Origin: Cellulomonas edaphi
Lineage (GTDB): Bacteria > Actinomycetota > Actinomycetes > Actinomycetales > Cellulomonadaceae
DNA: 64,000 nt
Direction: 5' to 3'
Assembly (NCBI RefSeq): GCF_030362815.1
Contig: NZ_JAUCGR010000002.1
Coordinates: 868,001-932,000, forward strand
Position numbers and translations under genes: made by a program. Below are positions 19,744-29,787 of this stretch, one piece after another (within the stretch, counting starts at the first letter, position 1; the number at the start of each line of letters is the position of its first letter). The notes beneath the pieces are model-generated. The model saw only the letters and a program-made list of their open reading frames with translations. It was not told where the DNA came from and made no database searches.

Positions 19744-20946
19744 ATGACGAGCCCGCACGACGACGACCCGCAGCCCACCTGGACCGCGCCCGGCTCGACC
19801 ACGCCACCTCCGCCGCCGACGCCGCCGGTCCCGCCGGCTCCTCTCCCCCAGGCGCCGGTCCCGCCCTCGGCTCCCGACCTCACCAAGCCGGCCGCGCCCC
19901 CGGCGTGGGGCAACCAGCCCGCGTGGGGCAACCAGCCCGGCTGGGGCAACCAGCCCGCGTGGCAGGGCCAGCCCGGGTGGGGCGCGCCGCCGCCGGCCTC
20001 GTGGCGGCCGCCGGCGCTGCAGCCGGGCATCATCCCGCTGCGGCCGCTCAGCCTGGGCGAGATCCTCGACGGCGCCTTCCGCGCGATCCGGGCCAACCCG
20101 CGCGTGATGTTCGGGCTCTCCGCGCTCGTCGTGACCATCGCCGTCGTCATCCAGTCGGTGCTGACCTGGTACGCCTACGGGCTGATCTCCGACGCGCTGA
20201 CGGACGTCCTCGTCGACGAGGGCGACATCTTCGTCACGGGTGAGGGCACCGGCTCGCTCGCGGCCCCCCTCAGCCAGCTGGCGTCTGCCCCGATCACCTC
20301 GCTCGTCACCACGATCCTGACCGGGTGGCTCATCGTCTCGGTGAGCCGCTCCGTGCTCGGCCAGAAGGTCAGCCCCGGCGAGGTGCTCCGCAACAAGCGG
20401 ATCTGGCTCGTGCTGGGCTTCACCATCCTGCTCGCCGTCGTCGTGGGGGTCGTCTCCGCACTCGTCGTGGGCGCCGTGTGGCTGCTCGCGTCGATGGACG
20501 CGGCCGGCCTCGCGGTGCTGGTCGCGCTCGTCGGCGGGATCGCGCTCGTGGTCGTGGGCATCCTCGTCGCGGTCCGCACGCTGCTGGTCGCGCCCGCGCT
20601 GATGCTCGAGGGCAAGGGATTCCGGCCGACGATCGCCCGCGCCTGGCGGCTGACCCGGGGCAGCTTCTGGCGCCTGCTGGGCATCTACGTGCTGGTCACG
20701 ATCCTCATCGGCATCGTGTCGCAGATCATCGTCACGCCCGCCGCCATCCTCTCGGCCCTCGTGTTCTCCGACCCGGACGGTCAGTCGTTCGCCTCGATCG
20801 TGGTGCTGGGGGTCGCCAACATCGTCGCGCTCACCCTGACCACCACCTACCTCTCGTCGGTCGTCGCCCTGCTGTACGTGGACGTGCGGATGCGGCGCGA
20901 GGGGCTCGACGTGGAGCTCGCCCGCGCGGCGCAGCAGGCCGGGTGA
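19744..20946 (+). CDS. polytopic membrane protein with Trp/Asn/Gln repeats at N-terminus
   Basis: A 400-residue protein. A disordered Pro-rich N-terminus (1-95) includes WGNQPAW-type repeats and is followed by an integral membrane domain with about six helices (between 120 and 385). The domain starts IIPLRPLSLGEILDGAFRAI and later contains GKGFRPTIARAWRLTRGSFW. This resembles the membrane domain attached to glycerophosphodiester phosphodiesterases (DUF7544-like, from memory), without a catalytic domain. It begins a five-gene operon in which all junctions except the last overlap by four bases, so it is likely a partner of the MoxR/DUF58/DUF4129 system. Function is not known. Confidence 0.85.
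   Translation: MTSPHDDDPQPTWTAPGSTTPPPPPTPPVPPAPLPQAPVPPSAPDLTKPAAPPAWGNQPAWGNQPGWGNQPAWQGQPGWGAPPPASWRPPALQPGIIPLRPLSLGEILDGAFRAIRANPRVMFGLSALVVTIAVVIQSVLTWYAYGLISDALTDVLVDEGDIFVTGEGTGSLAAPLSQLASAPITSLVTTILTGWLIVSVSRSVLGQKVSPGEVLRNKRIWLVLGFTILLAVVVGVVSALVVGAVWLLASMDAAGLAVLVALVGGIALVVVGILVAVRTLLVAPALMLEGKGFRPTIARAWRLTRGSFWRLLGIYVLVTILIGIVSQIIVTPAAILSALVFSDPDGQSFASIVVLGVANIVALTLTTTYLSSVVALLYVDVRMRREGLDVELARAAQQAG
19903..19974 (+). repeat. 18-bp tandem repeat coding for WGNQPx
   Basis: Three near-identical 18-bp units (19903-19920, 19921-19938, 19939-19956), then a diverged fourth. The encoded motif is Trp-Gly-Asn-Gln-Pro plus Ala or Gly, in the cytoplasmic disordered head of the membrane protein. 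Confidence 0.85.
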
Positions 20947-21617
20947 TCGCAGGCGTGCACCTCGACGTCCCCGTGGCGCCCGACGGCCCCACCGCGCGCC
21001 GGTGGGCCGTCCAGGAGCTGAGCCACCCGGAGTACCACCAGCACGAGTCGTTGCTGGCCCGCTTCATGCGCTGGGTGCTCGAGCGCTTCGAGTCGCTCGG
21101 TGGCTACGGGTTCTCGGGGTCGACGGCCGCGCTGGTCGCGGTCGGAGTCCTGGTGGCGCTCGTGCTCGTCGCGTTCCTGGTGGCCGGGCCGGTGCGACGC
21201 ACGCGGCGGGTCGCACGGGCGGGCGCGGTGCACGTACAGGACGACGCCCGCACGGCCGACCAGATGCGCGCGGCGGCCGACGCCGCGGGCCGGGCGGGCG
21301 ACTACTCGCTCGCGGTCGTCGAGCGGTTCCGGGCCCTGGTGCGGGGGCTCGAGGAGCGCCTGGTCATCGACGAGCGGCCGGGCCGCACGGCGCACGAGGC
21401 GAGCGCCGACGCGGGGGCTCGGCTCCCCGCGCTTGCGCCCGAGCTGCACGGCGCGGCGGCGGCGTTCGACGCCGTCGCGTACGGCGGGCGGACCGCCTCG
21501 GCCGACGACGCCGCCCGGCTGCAGGCGCTCGAGGAGCGCGTCCAAAACGAGCGGGTTGCGCACGCCCGCCCTGCCGGCGACCCTGCCGCCCGACCTGCCG
21601 AGAGCGTCGCGCCATGA
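20943..21617 (+). CDS. DUF4129-domain membrane protein
   Basis: A 224-residue protein with one membrane helix (about 61-83) and a C-terminal cytoplasmic DUF4129 domain (about 105-190) containing YSLAVVERFRALVRGLEER and RTAHEASADAG. DUF4129 proteins accompany MoxR and DUF58 proteins, often with transglutaminase-like partners, in presumed envelope or chaperone systems. The GTG start overlaps the previous stop (GTGA), and the stop overlaps the next ATG. No transglutaminase core is present in this copy or elsewhere in the operon. Confidence 0.88.
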   Translation: MIAGVHLDVPVAPDGPTARRWAVQELSHPEYHQHESLLARFMRWVLERFESLGGYGFSGSTAALVAVGVLVALVLVAFLVAGPVRRTRRVARAGAVHVQDDARTADQMRAAADAAGRAGDYSLAVVERFRALVRGLEERLVIDERPGRTAHEASADAGARLPALAPELHGAAAAFDAVAYGGRTASADDAARLQALEERVQNERVAHARPAGDPAARPAESVAP

Positions 21618-22827
21618 CCGGCTACGCGCTCGCCCCTGCGCCCGTGGTGGGTGACGGCACCACGGCTCGTTCGCGCGCCCGCTCCCGCTGGCGGCGGTGG
21701 CGCGGCCCGGTCGTCGGGCTCGTCGTCGTCGTCTTCGTCGCGCTCCTGGCCGCCCTCCCCGCGCCGCGCACGTCGAACCTGCCTCTCGCGCCCGACAGCA
21801 CCGCCGCCACGGGGGCCCGCGCCGCGGCCCAGATCCTCGAGGGCCAGGGCGTCGACATCACGTTCGTGCGCCACCTCGCCGACGTGCAGGCGGCCGACGG
21901 CCCGGACACCACGCTGCTGCTCGCGGGCGACGCCAACCTCTGGGACGAGGACCAGATCGCCGCGCTGGGCGAGCTCGAGGCCGACCTCGCGCTGGTCGAC
22001 GCGGGCTCCGCGGCCGCCCAGCTCGCCGCGATCTCCTACGCGCCGTCGCAGGACCCGGCCGGCGGCGCGTCGACGGACGGCAGCGCGGTGGCGGGCGTCG
22101 CGGCGCGATGCGACGACCCGGACGCCGTCGCCGCGGGCTCCGTCACGGCGAGCGGCCGCCTGCAGGCGGTCCCTCCGGCGGTCGTCTGCTTCCGCGGACC
22201 CGACGAGGACCCCACGCAGGGCGCGTACGCCGTGACCACCGTCGCCGGCCAGCGCATCGCCGTGCTGGCGAGCGCGGGCCCGCTGACGAACGCGCAGATC
22301 GACGAGGCGGGCAACGCGGCGCTCGTGCTGCGCATGCTGGGTCGCCACCCGCACCTCGTCTGGTACCTGCCCGCGCCGTTCGACACCGCGGGCGCGCCCA
22401 CGGGTCCCGGCGTGGGCGACCTCGTCCCGCCGGTGGTCGGCGTGCTCGCGCTGCAGCTGCTGCTCGTGGTGCTCGTCGCGGCCGTCTGGCGCGGCCGGCG
22501 GCTCGGCCGGCTCGTCACCGAGCCCATGCCCGTCGTCGTCCCGTCCGCCGAGGCGACACGAGGACGCGGCCGGCTGTACCGCCGGTCGCGCTCGTACGGC
22601 CACGCGGCCGCAGCGCTGCGGGCGGGGACGGCGACGCGGTGCGCCCGACGGCTCGGGCTCGCGGGCTCGGCACCCGCGCCCCAGCTGATCGACGCGGTGG
22701 CGCTCGCCACCGGGCGCAGCACGCACGACGTCGCGGCCCTGCTCTACGGGCCGCCCCCCACCGACGACTCCGCGCTGGCCAGGCTGGCGCGGGACCTGGA
22801 CGACATCGAGAGCGAGGTCCACCGATC

Positions 22828-22831
<4 letters not shown>
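21614..22831 (+). CDS. DUF4350-domain membrane protein
   Basis: A 405-residue protein with a basic N-terminus and a first membrane helix (about 31-50). An extracytoplasmic alpha/beta domain (about 60-275) matches DUF4350, with RAAAQILEGQGVDITFVRHL and PDTTLLLAGDANLWDEDQ. A second helix (about 275-296) and a cytoplasmic tail (GRGRLYRRSRSYGHAAAALR) follow. The overall layout resembles GldG-like or ABC-type substrate-binding folds, hence a structural rather than enzymatic role. It overlaps both neighbours by four bases. Confidence 0.88.
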
Positions 22832-23829
<998 letters not shown>

Positions 23830-23836
23830 GCACGTC

Positions 23837-25129
23837 GTGGCCCTGACCTGGCGCGCGGTGGTCCTCGCCGCGCTCGGCATCCCCGCGGTGCTCGTCGTGC
23901 CCGTGACCGGCACGGTGCTGCTGTGGGCCGTGGTGGTGGTCGCCGTCTGCGTGCTCGACGCAGCGCTCGCCGCATCGCCCCGCCAGGTGGCGGTGGCGCG
24001 CACGGTCCCGTCGTCGGTGCGGCTGGGCGAGCCGGCGACGTCCGAGGTCACGGTCACCAACGTGTCCTCGCGGCGACTGCGCGCCGTGCTGCGTGACGCC
24101 TGGCCGCCCTCGTCGGGCGCGGTCGCGCCCCGGCACCGCGTCGACCTGCCCCCCGGGGACGGCCGTCGGCTGCGCACCACGCTGGTGCCGACGCGGCGCG
24201 GCGACGCGCACGCCGACCGGGTGACGATCCGCAGCCTCGGCCCGCTCGGCATCGCCGCACGCCAAGCCTCGCTCGAGGTTCCGGCGCGCCTGCGCGTGCT
24301 GCCGGAGTTCGCCTCCCGTCGGCACCTCCCGAGCCGGCTGGCCCGCCTGCGCGAGCTGGACGGGCGCGCGGCGGTGCAGGTGCGCGGCGCCGGGACCGAG
24401 TTCGACTCGCTGCGCGAGTACGTGATCGGCGACGACGTGCGCTCGATCGACTGGCGCGCCTCGGCGCGGCGAGCCGACGTGGTGGTACGCACCTGGCGCC
24501 CCGAGCGTGACCGGCGCTTGCTCGTGGTCCTCGACACCGGCCGCACGTCGGCGGTGCGGGTGCTCGACGCGCCCCGCATCGACGCCTCCATCGAGGCGGC
24601 CCTGCTGCTGGCCGCGCTCGCCACCCGCGCGGGAGACCGCGTCGAGCTGCTCGCGTACGACCGACGCGTGCGGGCACGCGTCGCCGGGACCGGCGGCCCC
24701 CGGCTCATGCCCGCGCTGGCCGACGCGCTCTCGACCGCCCAGCCCGAGCTCATCGAGACCGACTGGGCGGGCGTCGTGGCGCAGGTGCGGCAGCGCCTGA
24801 GCCAGCGTGCGCTCGTGGTGCTGCTCACGGCGCTCGATCCCGCGGCGGTGGAGCAAGGGCTGCTGCCCGTGGTCGGCCAGCTCACCGACCGTCACCAGGT
24901 GGTGCTCGCGTCGGTGGCGGACCCCGAGCTCGCGGCCCTGTCGCGGCAGCGCTCGACCGCGGCCGAGGTGTTCGACGCCGCCGCGGCCGAGCGGGTGGGC
25001 CTGGAGCGCGCCGCCGTGGCCGTCCGCCTGCGCCAACGTGGGGTGGAGGTCGTCGAGGCCCTGCCCGCCGAGCTCGCCCCGCGGCTGGCCGACACCTACC
25101 TCGCGCTCAAGGCCGCCGGGCGGCTGTAG
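23837..25129 (+). CDS. DUF58-domain protein, MoxR partner
   Basis: A 430-residue protein with two N-terminal membrane helices (about 5-45), a beta-rich region and the DUF58 core. The core signature is FDSLREYVIGDDVRSIDWRA (about 194-215), followed by a VWA-like fold (LLVVLDTGRTSAVR) with an incomplete metal site. It starts seven bases after moxR at GTG 23837. In the usual arrangement the SpoIIM-like and RDD genes come next; here an MFS transporter and an AlkZ-like gene intervene. Confidence 0.9.
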   Translation: MALTWRAVVLAALGIPAVLVVPVTGTVLLWAVVVVAVCVLDAALAASPRQVAVARTVPSSVRLGEPATSEVTVTNVSSRRLRAVLRDAWPPSSGAVAPRHRVDLPPGDGRRLRTTLVPTRRGDAHADRVTIRSLGPLGIAARQASLEVPARLRVLPEFASRRHLPSRLARLRELDGRAAVQVRGAGTEFDSLREYVIGDDVRSIDWRASARRADVVVRTWRPERDRRLLVVLDTGRTSAVRVLDAPRIDASIEAALLLAALATRAGDRVELLAYDRRVRARVAGTGGPRLMPALADALSTAQPELIETDWAGVVAQVRQRLSQRALVVLLTALDPAAVEQGLLPVVGQLTDRHQVVLASVADPELAALSRQRSTAAEVFDAAAAERVGLERAAVAVRLRQRGVEVVEALPAELAPRLADTYLALKAAGRL

Positions 25130-25146
25130 CCCGCTCGGCGGCGGTG

Positions 25147-26331
25147 CTACGGGTGGGCGGGGAAGGCGCGCCGGGAGGCGAGCACCAGGGCCAGCGCAAG
25201 GCCGACGAGCGCGGCACCCAGGTACGGCAGCACGTCGAGCCCGGGACCGGCCAGGACCCACGCGCCCAGCGCGGCGCCGCCACCGATGCCGATGTTCGCG
25301 GTCGAGTTGACCAGTGCGCCCACCACGTCCGGCGACGCGCCGTCGGTGCGGATCGCGGCGGTCTGGAACACCGAGGCCGCCCCGCCGAAGCCCGCCGACC
25401 AGACGGCGGCCGCGACCAGCACGCCCGCCATCGAGGGGAACACGAGGCCGAGGGCGAGGAGGCCGGCGGCCACGGCCGCCAGGAGGCTCACCGTGGCGCG
25501 GCGCGGGTGCCGGTCGAGCGACGACGCGGCGTACGCAGTCCCGAGCAGGCCGAGCGCGCCGAGCGCCAGCAGCGCGGGCCCCACAGCACCGCGTGAGAGC
25601 CCCGCGGCGAGCAGGAGCACCGAGATGTAGGTGTAGACCGTGTACTGGCCGAGGTAGGTCAGGGCGTTGGTGGTGGAGACGACCGCGAGGCGTGCCCGGT
25701 TGGTGCGCCGAGCCTCGTCCGCGGCGGGCGGCGGCGACGTCGCGATCGCAGGCAGGTACGCGGCCGCCAGCACCATGGCCGACGCGCAGGCCACGGCCAG
25801 GACGAGGAACGACGCGCGCCACCCGACGGCCGCCCCCAGCGCGGTCGTCAGCGGCACGCCGAGCACGAAACCTGCGGACGCCCCGGCCGTGACCAGCGCC
25901 AGCGCCCGCCCGACGAACAGGGGCTGCACCAGGCGCGCCGCGTAGCCGATGGCCACCGAGAAGAAGACGGCGTGCGCGATCCCACCGACGGCCCGTGCGG
26001 CGGCGACGACCGCGAACGTCGACGCCCCCGCGACCAGCGCGTTGCTGAGCGTGTACGCCGCCAACGTGCCGAGCAGCAGCCCCTTGCGCGGGAGCCGGCG
26101 GGTCACCAGCACCAAGGGGACCGCGAGCGCCGCCACCATGAGCGCGTACACCGTGACGAGCAGGCCGGCGACCGAGCGGGTGACCTCCAGGTCGTCGCTG
26201 ATCTGCGGAAGCAGCCCGACCGGCACGAGCTCGGTGGTGATCGCGGCGAACGTGGCCAGCGCGAGCGCCGTGATGCCGCCCGCCGCGCCGCGCAGGGAGG
26301 CGGCCGTGTACGTCGCGCGCGCTCGAGCCAC
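25147..26331 (-). CDS. MFS transporter, DHA1 drug-efflux type
   Basis: A 394-residue integral membrane protein with about 12 helices. The motifs fit the arabinose/chloramphenicol-type efflux subgroup: ALATFAAITTELVPVGLLPQ in TM1, RSVAGLLVTVYALMVAALAVP around TM2, and motif A-like LVTRRLPRKGLL in the TM2-3 loop. Substrate cannot be told from sequence. GTG 26331 is used because no better start precedes TM1; no ribosome-binding site is evident, so the N-terminus is uncertain. It is convergent with DUF58 (17 bases apart) and transcribed away from a repeat-rich intergenic region. Its position splits a conserved gene neighbourhood, so it may have been inserted. Confidence 0.88.
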   Translation of the reverse strand: MARARATYTAASLRGAAGGITALALATFAAITTELVPVGLLPQISDDLEVTRSVAGLLVTVYALMVAALAVPLVLVTRRLPRKGLLLGTLAAYTLSNALVAGASTFAVVAAARAVGGIAHAVFFSVAIGYAARLVQPLFVGRALALVTAGASAGFVLGVPLTTALGAAVGWRASFLVLAVACASAMVLAAAYLPAIATSPPPAADEARRTNRARLAVVSTTNALTYLGQYTVYTYISVLLLAAGLSRGAVGPALLALGALGLLGTAYAASSLDRHPRRATVSLLAAVAAGLLALGLVFPSMAGVLVAAAVWSAGFGGAASVFQTAAIRTDGASPDVVGALVNSTANIGIGGGAALGAWVLAGPGLDVLPYLGAALVGLALALVLASRRAFPAHP

Positions 26332-26460
26332 GTGCGCATGCTCGCACGTGCCGCGGCGCCCGCCCGCTCCTCCGCGCCGCACCGGAGTGTCGGCGCCCGA
26401 GCGTCATGCCTCCCGCGGGCGTGTCAGGCCCCCGCACCACCCCCGTGTTCGCGCCAGCTC

Positions 26461-26516
26461 GCCGATTCGTCATCGGTTCGCCGATTCGAATCGGCGTATC
26501 GATGACGAATCGGCGT
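26461..26516. repeat. nested double palindrome
   Basis: Outer arms of 16 bp (26461-26476 and 26501-26516) are perfect inverted repeats. Between them sits a perfect 18-bp palindrome (26480-26497) built from the same CGCCGATTCG core, so four half-sites of one sequence are arranged symmetrically. The segment is visibly more AT-rich than its surroundings. It could be a multi-dimer operator for the divergent pair or a large terminator-like structure. Confidence 0.85.
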
Positions 26517-26540
26517 ACTGACCGCGGACCCCTGGATCGG

Positions 26541-26620
26541 GCGTAGCGGGTCGGGCGGAGTGGGCCGGCGGAGGGGTCCGGCGTAGCGGGTCGGGCGGAG
26601 TGGGCCGGCGGAGGGGTCGG
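26541..26620. repeat. two tandem 40-bp direct repeats
   Basis: 26541-26580 and 26581-26620 differ at a single base (position 39 of the unit). A partial third unit (GCGGAGCGGC) follows. Purine-rich on the plus strand. No coding function is apparent. Confidence 0.9.
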
Positions 26621-26714
26621 GCGGAGCGGCGTCAGGAAGAGCAGGGCATGCAGAGCGGGGCGTGCGGAGCAGGGCGGCCGGAGCGCTGTGGGTCCGAGCG
26701 GATAGGTTCGGCGC

Positions 26715-27887
26715 GTGACGTCGGCCCCCGTGCTCAGCGCTGCCGAGCTCTCGCGCGCGCTGCTGGCCCGGCAGCACCTGCTCACGCGCACGTCGGCGTC
26801 CGCGGTCGACGTCGTCGACCACCTGGTGGGCCTGCAGGCGCAGAACGCGTGGTCGCCCTACCTGGGGCTGCACGCGCGCATCGCGGGCTTCCGGCACGAC
26901 GAGCTGGCCGACGCCCTCGTCGGGCGGTCACTGACCCGCATCGCGGTCATGCGCGGCACCATCCACCTCGTGACCGCCTCGGACACGCTGCTGCTGCCGG
27001 TGCTCACCGCCCCCATCTACCAGCGCGACCTGCTCGCCAACGCGCAGCACGGCCCTCCGTTGCGCACCGTGGACGTCGCGCGGGTCACGGCCACCGCACG
27101 GGCGCTGGTCGAGGAGCAGCCGCGCGTGACCACGGCGCTCGGGGCGCTGCTGGCGGCCGACTGGCCCGGCGTTCCGCCGGGTGCCCTGGCGCACGCGGCA
27201 CGCGCGACGCTGCCCATGGTGCAGGTGCCTCCGCGGGGCGTGTGGGGACGGTCCGGCGCGACGACGTGGACCACGGCCTGGTCGTGGCTGGGCGCCGACT
27301 CCCCCGACCTGAGCGACCCCGACGCGCTCGACGCGGCCATGGAGGACCTGCTGCTGCGCTACCTGGCGGCGTTCGGCCCCGCGAGCGTCGCCGACGCGCA
27401 GTCGTGGTCGGGCCTCAGCGGCCTGCGAGCGGTAGCAAGCCGGCTCGGCGACCGGGTGGTGCGGCTCGTGGCCGACCCCTCGCCGGGCAGGTCGCGCCCC
27501 CGCGAGCTGCTCGACGTGCCGGACGGTCCGCGTCCCGACGGCGCGACGCCGGCCCCGGTGCGCTTCCTGCCGGACTACGACAACGTCCTGCTCGGCCACG
27601 CCGACCGGACGCGCCTGATCAGCGACGAGCGGCGACGGTCGCTGCAGTCGGCGAACGGCGTCATCCCCGGGACCTTCCTGCTGGACGGTCGCGTGGGTGG
27701 CACCTGGCGGATCACGCGCGCGCGCCTCGGCGCCCGCGGCGCGGGCGAGCTCGCGACGCTCGTCGTGCGACCGTTCGAGCCGCTGAGCCGCTCGGCGACG
27801 CGCGACGTGCGCAGCGAGGCCGAGGACGTCGTGCGCTTCATGGCCGACGACGCCGCCGAGCACGAGGTGCAGGTCGAGGAGCCCTGA
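26715..27887 (+). CDS. winged-helix DNA-binding protein of the AlkZ/YcaQ superfamily
   Basis: A 390-residue HTH_42 protein. Typical elements are LLARQHLLTRTSASAVDVVD, VDHLVGLQAQNAWSPYLGLH (residues about 35-57; QAQ replaces the QID of YcaQ) and RSLTRIAVMRGTIHLVTASD. A C-terminal half includes LPDYDNVLLGHADRTR. Members are candidate DNA glycosylases and some protect antibiotic producers from their own DNA-damaging products, so pairing with an efflux pump is suggestive. GTG 26715 has no ribosome-binding sequence. It ends 11 bases from the convergent SpoIIM-like gene. Confidence 0.85.
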   Translation: MTSAPVLSAAELSRALLARQHLLTRTSASAVDVVDHLVGLQAQNAWSPYLGLHARIAGFRHDELADALVGRSLTRIAVMRGTIHLVTASDTLLLPVLTAPIYQRDLLANAQHGPPLRTVDVARVTATARALVEEQPRVTTALGALLAADWPGVPPGALAHAARATLPMVQVPPRGVWGRSGATTWTTAWSWLGADSPDLSDPDALDAAMEDLLLRYLAAFGPASVADAQSWSGLSGLRAVASRLGDRVVRLVADPSPGRSRPRELLDVPDGPRPDGATPAPVRFLPDYDNVLLGHADRTRLISDERRRSLQSANGVIPGTFLLDGRVGGTWRITRARLGARGAGELATLVVRPFEPLSRSATRDVRSEAEDVVRFMADDAAEHEVQVEEP

Positions 27888-27897
27888 CGCGCCGGGG

Positions 27898-28887
27898 TCA
27901 GCCGACCGTCGCGAGCGTGTAGCCCGCCCGGTCGTCCTCCAGGTCGCCCGTCTCGCCGGCGCGCTGGCCGCGGTGGCCGAGCACCAGCACGTACGCCCAG
28001 AACGCGGCGAGCGCGACGAGCCCGATGACGATCTTGAGCCACCACGCCATGCCGGAGCCCGTGACGAAGCCCTCGATCGCGCCGGAGACGGCGAGCACCC
28101 CGACGAGGCCGATCGCCACCGTGAAGAGTGCGCGCGCCTCCTGTGCGAGTGCCTGCGAGCGGGTGCGCGCGCCGGGGTCGACCCAGGTCCAGAAGATGCG
28201 GAGCCCGGCCGCACCGGCCGTGAACACCGCGGTGAGCTCGAGCAGCCCGTGCGGGGCGATGAGCTGCAAGAAGATGTCCAGCTTGCCCGCCTCGGCCATC
28301 ACCCCGCCCGCCGCGCCCACCATGATCGCGTTGTTGAACAGGAAGTAGACCGGCCCGATGCCGGAGATCCCGGTGGCGATGCAGACCGCCGTCAGGAAGG
28401 CGTTGTGGCTCCAGACCGTGGCGGCGAACCCGGCGCCCGGGTCGTAGTACTGGGCGAACGCGCGTTCCACGTAGTCCTGCCGCTCCGCGGGCGATCCCAT
28501 GGCCGCGAGCGCGTCCGGGTCGGACACCACCCACACGCCGGCCACGACGGCCAGCAGCACGCTGGCGAGCGTGACGCCGAGCGTCCACCACCGGATCCGG
28601 TACATCGCGACGGGGAGCGTCACCGCGACGAACCGCGTCACGTCGCGCATCGACGGCTCGTGCGTGCCAGCGATCGCGCTGCGCGCCCGGGCGAGCGCCT
28701 GCGACAGGCGCGTCACGAGCTCGGGGTCGGGCGCCGACGAGCGGATCACCGACAGGTCGGTCGCGGTCGCCTGGTACAGCCGGACGAGCTCGTCGGCCTC
28801 GGCCCCCGTGCGCCGCCGCCGACGTGCCAGCGCGTCCATGCGCGCCCACGCCGGGCCGTGCACCAGCTGGTAGGCGTCAAGGTCCAT
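27898..28887 (-). CDS. SpoIIM-like membrane protein
   Basis: A 329-residue protein with an N-terminal cytoplasmic helical region (1-100) and about six membrane helices with the stage II sporulation protein M fold. The features are SHNAFLTAVCIATGISGIGP (about 165-185), FNNAIMVGAAGGVMAEAG and IAPHGLLELTAVFTAGAAGL. In endospore formers SpoIIM works with SpoIID/SpoIIP. In actinomycetes this version travels with MoxR, DUF58 and RDD genes and is not a sporulation gene. It diverges from the RDD gene, with 79 bases between starts. Confidence 0.9.
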   Translation of the reverse strand: MDLDAYQLVHGPAWARMDALARRRRRTGAEADELVRLYQATATDLSVIRSSAPDPELVTRLSQALARARSAIAGTHEPSMRDVTRFVAVTLPVAMYRIRWWTLGVTLASVLLAVVAGVWVVSDPDALAAMGSPAERQDYVERAFAQYYDPGAGFAATVWSHNAFLTAVCIATGISGIGPVYFLFNNAIMVGAAGGVMAEAGKLDIFLQLIAPHGLLELTAVFTAGAAGLRIFWTWVDPGARTRSQALAQEARALFTVAIGLVGVLAVSGAIEGFVTGSGMAWWLKIVIGLVALAAFWAYVLVLGHRGQRAGETGDLEDDRAGYTLATVG

Positions 28888-28966
28888 GCCGCACAGGATG
28901 CCATCCGCACGTCGCCGGCAGCGGCTACTCTGCCCAGGTCAGCGGCGCGAACCCTGCGGAGGTGGG

Positions 28967-29785
28967 ATGGACGGCATCGTCACGGGCGAGGGCGTCCTGC
29001 TCGACTCGCAGGCGGCGTCCGTCGCGTCTCGGCTGCTCGGCGCCCTCATCGACGTGGCCGTGCTCGCCGTCGTCGTGATCGTCGCGGCGCTGACGACCGT
29101 CGGGATCGTCTCGTCCTCCGGCTCCAGCGCCGCCGCGGACGTCGGCACCATCGTCTTCCTCGTCGTGATCATGCTGGTGCTCCCCGTCACGGTCGACACC
29201 CTCACGCGCGGCCGGTCGCTCGGCAAGGTCGTCGTCGGCATCCGGATCGTGCGCGACGACGGCGGACCTATCGTGTTCCGCCAGGCCTTCGTGCGTGCGC
29301 TCACCGGCGTCGTCGAGCTCTGGCTCACCTTCGGCATCGTGGCCACCATCTGCTCGATGGTGCACCCGCAGGGCAAGCGCGTGGGCGACATCTTGGCCGG
29401 CACGTACGCGGTGCGGGTGCGCGGGGCCACCAAGGCCCGGGCGCCGATCGTCGCGCCGCCGCACCTCACGGCCTGGGCCCAGCGTGCCGAGGTCGCGCGA
29501 CTGCCCGACGGGCTCGCGCTCACGGTGCGCCAGTTCCTCCACCGCGCCGGGCAGCTGCACCCCGCCTCGCGCGTCGAGATCGGCTCGGGGCTCACGGCCG
29601 AGGTGGGTCGCTACGTGCAGCCTCTGCCTCCGGTCGGCACGCACCCGGAGGACTTCCTGGCTGCCGTCCTCGCGGAGCGCCGCCGCCGCGAGGTCGACGC
29701 CATGTCACGCGCGGCCGCTCGGTCAGCGGACGACGCGAGGTCGTTGCACCGCCTCCCGCACGGCGTGCCGGACCCGGTCGACTGA
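28967..29785 (+). CDS. RDD-family membrane protein
   Basis: A 272-residue protein with an RDD domain (about 12-150). The characteristic Arg is in SRLLGALIDVAVLAVVV and the paired Asp residues are in PVTVDTLTRGRSLGKVVVGI. A long cytoplasmic tail (150-272) is helical and charged. RDD proteins are thought to be transporters or anchors; the specific function is unknown. The ATG has a strong GGAGGTGGG. Its stop is two bases from the convergent CDF gene. It belongs functionally with the MoxR cluster. Confidence 0.88.
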   Translation: MDGIVTGEGVLLDSQAASVASRLLGALIDVAVLAVVVIVAALTTVGIVSSSGSSAAADVGTIVFLVVIMLVLPVTVDTLTRGRSLGKVVVGIRIVRDDGGPIVFRQAFVRALTGVVELWLTFGIVATICSMVHPQGKRVGDILAGTYAVRVRGATKARAPIVAPPHLTAWAQRAEVARLPDGLALTVRQFLHRAGQLHPASRVEIGSGLTAEVGRYVQPLPPVGTHPEDFLAAVLAERRRREVDAMSRAAARSADDARSLHRLPHGVPDPVD

Positions 29786-29787
29786 CC

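Larger units (their letters stand above)
26332..26714. other. 383-bp intergenic region with nested palindromes and tandem repeats
   Basis: The longest gap in the window, between two divergent genes. From left to right it contains the MFS upstream sequence, a nested palindrome (26461-26516), two 40-bp direct repeats (26541-26620) and the upstream sequence of the AlkZ-like gene. I see no convincing ORF or RNA gene. TAGGTT at 26703-26708, six bases before the GTG at 26715, could be a -10 element for a leaderless message, without a clear -35. Confidence 0.7.

Noticed and set aside
26461-26620. CRISPR array or insertion-sequence ends
   Set aside because: Only two tandem units without spacers, and no transposase or target-site duplication; the palindrome does not bracket a gene.
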